Source: Clarkia xantiana subsp. parviflora
Taxonomy: Eukaryota > Streptophyta > Magnoliopsida > Myrtales > Onagraceae
Direction of reading: 5' to 3'
Assembly (NCBI GenBank): GCA_036873135.1
Contig: JAPTYO010000001.1
Span: 24,481,774-24,545,773 of the forward strand
Length of the DNA stretch: 64,000 nucleotides
Position numbers and translations under genes: made by a program
The notes under the pieces: model-generated
Told to the model about the DNA's origin: nothing
Seen by the model: the letters and a program-made list of their open reading frames with translations, nothing else
Databases searched by the model: none
Part shown: positions 58,501-64,000 of the stretch, piece by piece
Layout of the letters: every line of letters starts with the position of its first letter
Position numbering within the stretch: the first letter of the stretch is position 1

Positions 58501-61500
58501 CGTTTTGTCCGTTTGTTTCACGTTCTCGAGCAGATCCTTTTAAATTACTTAATTCATCTAGCGCTAAATTATCTCTACCTATATGACTTACTTTGGACAA
58601 ATATAGTGGTCCATAGAAAAGTCGTTTACAAAAATGTTAACCCAATGTGTTTAGTTGCTTCATGGCTTGGTATAGTTTCAGTTTGTTGTCTTTTGGACTC
58701 AGTGATTTCTACTTTGGAGTTTTTTATTATATTGTATTCTTAATTTATTATTATTATTTTGCTTCAGCTCTGCTCCAGAACTGGTTGGCTTGCTATCTGA
58801 GCTGAAAGATGCTACTGAGGAGCTGGAGAGTCGGATCAATCCTCTTTTGAGCAAGGTATTGCAATTATTCTGCTCAACTTGTCCAGTAAACGCTATACAG
58901 ATTATCTTAGAGAAATTTCAACAATGGGCTTTCGGATGATTTGGGCCATATCCAACCCGAAAGTTTAAGTTGATACGTGGTACACTTGTGAGTTATATAC
59001 ACATTTCTGTCTGTCTGACCTATATTGGACCCGAACGTGCTACACATTGATGACTCTTTTCTTTCACGTGCACGACTGGTTGATACTAGCATGTGCACAC
59101 TGCACACTCTTGAGATTGTTGTTATCCCTTAGCCAGATCAAACAAACTGATTCTGACAATGTGTCTAATGTGGTGTACCCAAGCTGGTCCTAACTCCTAA
59201 GCCAGCTTCTTAGACTATTCAAAACTTAACTGCAGTTGTAACTGAAAGAAATGTATTAGTTTTATGAGTGGATTCATAAAAGCAGATCGAGACTGGGAGT
59301 TGACTTGCACAATGGACAATTTATATATTGACCTCCAAATGATCAGCACAATCAATTTTCTTTTTGGTATATTCTCTGTGTAATTCTGACTCTTAGCGAC
59401 TAAAGCCTAAAGCAAACTGAACTTTGGCAAGGAGTTACAATATACATGTTTTTCTAATGGGTGTGTTTGTAAATGATTTTTACTTGTTGATGTCCTTCGT
59501 TTTGGATACTACATTTACATTTGAGTATGTCTACTGTATAGGGAGTTCTTTCCTAATTGCTCTATTTTGGTTACAAGTTTTAGGGAAATATGATGTATCA
59601 TGTTTTTATTTAATTGGAAAACTCTGCTCATTTTGAAGGCGAGAGATGTAGGAAATATAACAAAAGAAGGCATACGATATCTGGAAGTAAAGCAAATTCT
59701 TCTGCTAGCCTACTGCCAAGCAATCACCTTCTATCTTCTCCTCAAGTCTGAAGGACAAGTAGTTCGCGATCATCCGGTAATTGGGCGTCTTGTTGAGATC
59801 AAGAATTTACTCGAAAAGGTATGTACTCAGGTGATGTATCTGGCTTGCTGGAGTCCCAGATATAAGATAGCTCCCTACTTCTGATTGGTTGGCCTTACAC
59901 GTCTTGTCTATTTTGTTATAATGCTCTTTGTTATTAGCAGTGGCATTAACAAACTGTCGAATGCAGCTAGCCTGACGGAATTATATATATTGTTTTGTTA
60001 CTGAAAGAGTAGGGTTAATAACTAATAAACTGTATGAGGTTTGGCCTATGTTGAAATTTGGTGTCCGTCGTTGAAATTGACTGTCCCGGGTTTGGTGTTT
60101 GTTGAAATTTGGTGTCTCCATTCTATTTTTGGGTTAAGTCTAATGGAAGTGTATCACGTGACCGTCACGTGAGCTTGCTAAAATGGATATCCCAAAAACG
60201 CCCCTCCATGAAAAATCTGACATTTCGTTACCTAGTGAATTGACGAAATTACCCCTCCTAGCTAAATCAACAACTATAGAGTTTTTGGGTGGTGGCTGGC
60301 TGGAGTAGGGTGTTAGCCGGCGGAGTTGGGTGGTGTTTATTTTAATTTGACTCGTGGGGTAATTTTGTCACTTCATATTTGGTAGAAATGGCAATTCCGA
60401 CGTTTCACAACATTCTGTCAAAATTAACAGCACTTTTGGACGGAAAATCAAATTTCAACAAAGTCCAAACCTCAGACAGTCCATCTTAACACTTTAAAGT
60501 TTAGACACTAGATTTCAACTTGTGCCAAATCTTAGACAGTTTATTAGTTATTAACCCGAAAGAGTATCAAAATCTGGCTGTATTAATTTTTTTTCTTCCT
60601 GTTTTTTAAATTCTGAAAATTCTGATCCTCCTCCTTTTACAACCTGATCTTACAGGTGAATGAACTAGATGGAAATCTTCCAGCTAACCTCGAGGAGATT
60701 CTTGACGAAACTGACACCGCCAAAGCTGTAAAACCTAAAGAAGTGCAACGAGAAGCCGCATTATCATTTGGTTCCTTAAGCAAAGATAATAAATTGCATG
60801 TGGCCCATGGCGTAGCACAAGAACTTGCTGATGTATGGTTTGAATTACATATTTCAAGCATATTATATGCATTATCAGTTACAGAACATAAAGTTGTATC
60901 TTATTTGGTAATAATATCACGTGAGATTTTGCAGGCTCTGGAAGCTATGAAGTCTGCAAAGTTAAACTCTATGAAGAAAAAGAACGACCTGACTACTGAG
61001 GTAATTAATCCACCCTTCTAGATAATTCAAATTTAATCGTTTTCTATCTATTATTTGCATAAACTAAAAAAAAAAAGAATTCATTAACGTCACAGAATGG
61101 ACAACTTGGTGCACAAAGCATGAAGATGCTGAAAGTAAGGGCTTCTCTTGAGGAGAAGTTGAAGGAAAAGGGTCTACTGAGTTCTGCTGTTTCAAAAGAA
61201 GAGTCTAACAAAAAACAACAGAAACCACTCAATGGGTACAGACTTGATCTTGAAAATGTCTGTCTTTTACAAGGTTGTATGTTTGTATCATTAATTATAA
61301 TATTTTGACCGTGATACAGGCGTTTGGAAACACGTGATGATTTTGACGATGATGCTACTGGAAATTTGGGAGCCAACAGTGGGTTGAGTGCTGGGCGTGC
61401 AGGAGTTTCTAGTCTCCTTGTTGCAAAACAGAAGAAGGCCAAGGTTTGCATTGCATTTTAGTGTTCAATATTTCACGGAAAATTGGGTCGAAAATCTTGA

Positions 61501-62480
61501 AGGGGTATTTGATTTCAGAAACATAAGGGGGTATGTTTAACAAAAGAACTTAAACAAGGAATCCCCACATTGATTCAAACATTTGGGGGGCAAACCACCA
61601 TTTTTTTTTCTCCCAAAAATTGAGTTTTATCCTTTTTCTTATTAATAAATTATTTAAATTTTAGGTCATATCTGGTGATGATGACTTGCCGACAAGGGAT
61701 GACATTGGAGAAAGGAGGAATAAATTTGAACGGCGAGTATTGCAAAGAGCTGGCGTTGGGTCAGATGATGAAGCTGATAAGGAAGATGATGATACTAATC
61801 TTGGGTCCTCCTCCGGTCAAGAGGGAACCGAAGCAGATGAATCTTCTGAAGATGAATTTTACCAGCAAGTAAAAAAAGAAAGAGAGGCCAAACTCGCTGC
61901 AAAAGCAGATAAATTCTCCAGGTTTGTCTTTCGTCCATGCTCTTCTTATCATTGGAAAGTGGAATTAACTCGGATGATATTGAACTTTTGGTTAAATGGT
62001 TGCAGGACCACTGCAGATGAGCCTTCTTTCCCTGACACTGTTGATGGAAAACGCCACATTACGTATCAGGTAAAGAAAATGACAGCCTCATATAGAAAGT
62101 ATATATGGTGAAACAAAACGAAACTCATATTCTTCATCTCTGTTGGGAACAGATGGAGAAAAACAGGGGCCTGACCCGGCCTCGCAAGAAGCAAGACAAG
62201 AACCCGAGGAAGAAATACAGGGTAAGTAGTTTACATTGACACCCAAATTCAAACAAGAAGAAGATATAGATTCTGCTTTGATTGATTCTTTAAATAATGT
62301 TAGTAAAAATGATGAAATCTCATCTTCATAATGGGGTGGTGTGTGTAGACGAAGGCGGATAAGCAGATGAAGCGAAGGGGAGGGCAAGTGCAGAAGATTA
62401 GGAAGCCATCTGGTCCTTATGGTGGGGAAGCTACTGGAATCAATGCCGGTATCAGTCGAAGCATCAGATTCAAGGGCTAA
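55590..62480 (+). CDS. SAS10: SAS10/UTP3 small-subunit processome protein, 656 aa, 16 coding exons
   Basis: Nucleolar factor of the small-subunit processome, needed for 18S pre-rRNA processing. Exons: 55590-55695, 55811-55896, 56525-56588, 57311-57444, 57630-57776, 57886-58022, 58768-58855, 59639-59818, 60656-60832, 60935-61000, 61096-61235, 61320-61443, 61665-61921, 62006-62069, 62153-62221, 62349-62480. All introns are GT-AG, with no stop or shift. Residues 1-25 are basic ([10 protein letters not shown]). Residues 26-180 are rich in Asp/Glu/Ser, with [12 protein letters not shown] and [11 protein letters not shown]. The Sas10/Utp3/C1D domain is at about 212-314 ([40 protein letters not shown]). 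Residues 484-508 hold [20 protein letters not shown]. The C-terminal Sas10 domain is at about 580-656 ([40 protein letters not shown]). Length agrees with plant homologues (about 650). The ATG follows a leader intron and gives the family N-terminus. Confidence 0.97.
60012..60557. mobile_element. MULE-type MITE in SAS10 intron 8 (546 bp)
   Basis: Inverted ends GGGTTAATAACTAATAAACT at the left and the same, reverse-complemented, at the right, continuing GT(A/C)TRAGRTTTGG. Perfect 9-bp duplication GAAAGAGTA (60003-60011, 60558-60566). Non-coding interior with no splice-like GT...AG exon. It accounts for most of the 837-bp intron 8. The start GGGTTAA is shared with the MITE at 32257. Confidence 0.92.
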
Positions 62481-63399
62481 ATGCCGGGGCAGGCCAAACT
62501 GTGGAATGATTCTGGATTTTTGAAACAATTTGTGCTCTTGTCCTCTTTAATTAACGGGGATTACACAAATTACGAGAGATGATGAATTCAAGTATGTTTT
62601 TTTATGATGATGAATTACTTGTAATCATTTTGTTGTTTTAAGACCCATTTTGATCCTTAAGGTTTTGTTGTTTATTCTTGGGTGGTCCTTGAGGTTTATT
62701 GACATAGTTAAAAAGTCGAACCTTGATTCCGACTCGTTTGAGCCCAATCCGGTTGCTTCGTGACCATGCCGCACAATATTGAGGAGATTGTTTAGATCAG
62801 CACCCTAATCTTTGAGGCTCCCTAGTAGACGGGTCAGAACCGAGCCCTAATCAACTATGGTTGTCTGAGTCTCACATCAAGGTGGCTGTCAAAGGGGGTC
62901 AAATTCACCTATATTTTTCTATTAAGTATAGCTCTCTGCTAGCGTAATTATATCTCCAATCACCGGCCAAGACAGAACATGAACGCAACTAGCAACGCTT
63001 TTAACGGCTAGTCGCGAACAAAATCCACAAGATCACACTAAAGGAAACTTCAAGGAATTAACGAGTACAATGAGCCAATAACATGAAGAAGAATATCAAT
63101 CAACACATGATAGAAGTAGTGGAACACTTGCCTTTATTCATTAAAAAAATGCCTCACTAGCACTCGATTTCGGAACTCCACTTCATTTAGTCCTCACCCA
63201 CGAGTTCTGCTCACTATCACGCACTTTAGATCACGAAATCTATCACTTTAGGTCATCTAAACGCTCAAGCAAGAGGGGGAGCAGCTCCTTTATAATCCAA
63301 GGGCACGCCACAAATCTCTCCTAGATATATATCCATATCTAAATCCTAGCTTATATCTGTATATATTCAGCCGTCATACCTAAATCTAACCTAAGGTGA
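62481..63399 (+). other. SAS10 3' UTR and intergenic sequence
   Basis: The first 150 bases, AT-rich with TGTAATCATTTTG, probably contain the poly(A) site. From 62640 to 63399 I see no gene, only scattered short frames. A low-copy or decayed element may be present (GGTCCTTGAGGTTTATTGAC and similar), but nothing I can name. Confidence 0.5.
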
Positions 63400-63895
63400 T
63401 ACGTTTTGAAAAACGTGCATGATTTCAAAAAAGTCGCCACTAGTTAATGATAAAGGTAACTAGAATCATAAATTATCTAAGCGAATAACGAATTAAACAC
63501 CTAGGTATAAAATTGGTCTACAATTAGAAATTTGAGTTCGGGATTCTATTACGAATTAAAAATATAATTTTTAATTACGCCATTTTAGTACTCAATTCGC
63601 TTAATTGTCAATTTCATCATTAGTGAACTATAAATCGATTATAGGCACGAACAACAAATAAATCTAATAATACTAACAATTATCGCATATAGTTAGATCG
63701 ACATAAAAACTAACATGATAAATATACATAGTTAACTCTTTATCATTTAATTAATCTAAAACGAATCAAGTTTAAAACGAATTAAAATGAGTATAATAAT
63801 ACAACATGTACTTAAAAAAATAATACAATAGACAATTTGCAACATATAATTAAACTAGAACTATTTAGCCATAACTAGATTAAAACTCAACCTAA
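63400..63895. other. Possible Tat/Ogre-type leader remnant
   Basis: AAAGTCGCCACTAGTTAATG, then CACCTAGGTATAAAATTGGT and TTTGAGTTCGGGATTCT, in AT-rich surroundings. GTCGCCAC followed by such text is often seen in the untranslated leaders of plant Ogre/Tat elements. No primer site or LTR is visible, so this is a weak call. Confidence 0.3.
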
Positions 63896-63918
63896 TATAA
63901 TAATAATAATAATAATAA
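63896..63918. repeat. (TAA)n microsatellite
   Basis: Seven to eight AAT/TAA units directly before GGGTTAACATG. Confidence 0.9.
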
Positions 63919-64000
63919 GGGTTAACATGTCTTTTGGTCCAACATCTTTAACAACTTTTGGGTTTTGGGCCAGCATCTTTTTTTTTTGCCTAGTTTTGGT
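63919..64000. mobile_element. Possible start of another GGGTTAA MITE, cut by the window
   Basis: GGGTTAACATGTCTTTTGGT and a later TTTTGGG...CCAGCATC resemble the first 80 bases of the MITE at 32257 (GGGTTAAAGGTACTTTTGGT, then GCCACATG). The right end lies outside the window, so neither inverted repeat nor target duplication can be tested. Confidence 0.35.

Noticed and set aside
58513..58743. Frame inside SAS10 intron 6 (also 59424-59636 in intron 7)
   Set aside because: T-rich intron sequence translated as hydrophobic residues; no conservation signal, and it ends at the splice region.

Overview
This is a piece of a large, transposon-rich flowering-plant (probably eudicot) nuclear genome. The grounds are one intact multi-exon gene with plant-type GT-AG introns (55590-62480), LTR retrotransposons primed by the initiator-Met tRNA (Copia) or by a TGGCGCCGT-type site (Gypsy), an Ac-like hAT transposase, and several MITEs with readable target duplications. 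I see no rRNA, tRNA or CRISPR. About 85% of the window is mobile DNA and its debris.

Left part (1-15004). Positions 1-6886 are a chain of four different tandem-repeat arrays. They end in a polypurine tract and an LTR at 6887, so I read them as the hypervariable 3' untranslated region of an Ogre/Tat-like Gypsy element. A 941-bp hAT-type MITE (3785-4725) sits in one array. After the LTR comes a decayed minus-strand Copia element (8161-12682) with a nearly readable gag, split by a 1926-bp TRIM-like element (8362-10287). Then follow an oppositely oriented Copia LTR-plus-leader fragment (12683-13778) and a broken, spliced PttA/En-Spm (Transposase_24-like) gene (13797-15004).

Central part (15005-51404) is one old minus-strand Tat-like Gypsy element (F) whose reverse transcriptase is split by three related Copia elements. 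B (16316-24759), C (24874-34392) and D (34399-49653) all have TG...CA-type LTRs of about 0.57-0.60 kb and carry RT and RNase H remnants. C holds a 1047-bp palindromic MULE-type MITE (32257-33303). The left LTR of D is split by a 6931-bp non-autonomous Gypsy element, E (34427-41357), carrying gag and protease, a 13 x 77-bp array, and an antisense coiled-coil ORF with its own TATA box. Target duplications and empty sites in sister copies let the nesting be read directly: E is younger than D, the palindromic MITE postdates the B/C/D split, and the TRIM is younger than its host copy.

Right part. A truncated F LTR abuts an Ac-like hAT element (51405 to about 54780) with a spliced but frameshifted transposase. 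Next come a 270-bp MULE-type MITE (54893-55162) and the one real host gene, SAS10/UTP3 (16 coding exons, 656 aa), a ribosome-biogenesis factor of the small-subunit processome. Its leader has a telo-box and an intron, and its intron 8 carries another MULE-type MITE (60012-60557). The last 1.5 kb is intergenic, ending in a retrotransposon leader-like stretch and the edge of a possible further MITE.

The only gene likely to serve the plant is SAS10. The retroelements share no pathway but interact: F, B, C and D lack a complete pol, E lacks RT and integrase altogether, and any movement would need enzymes supplied in trans.
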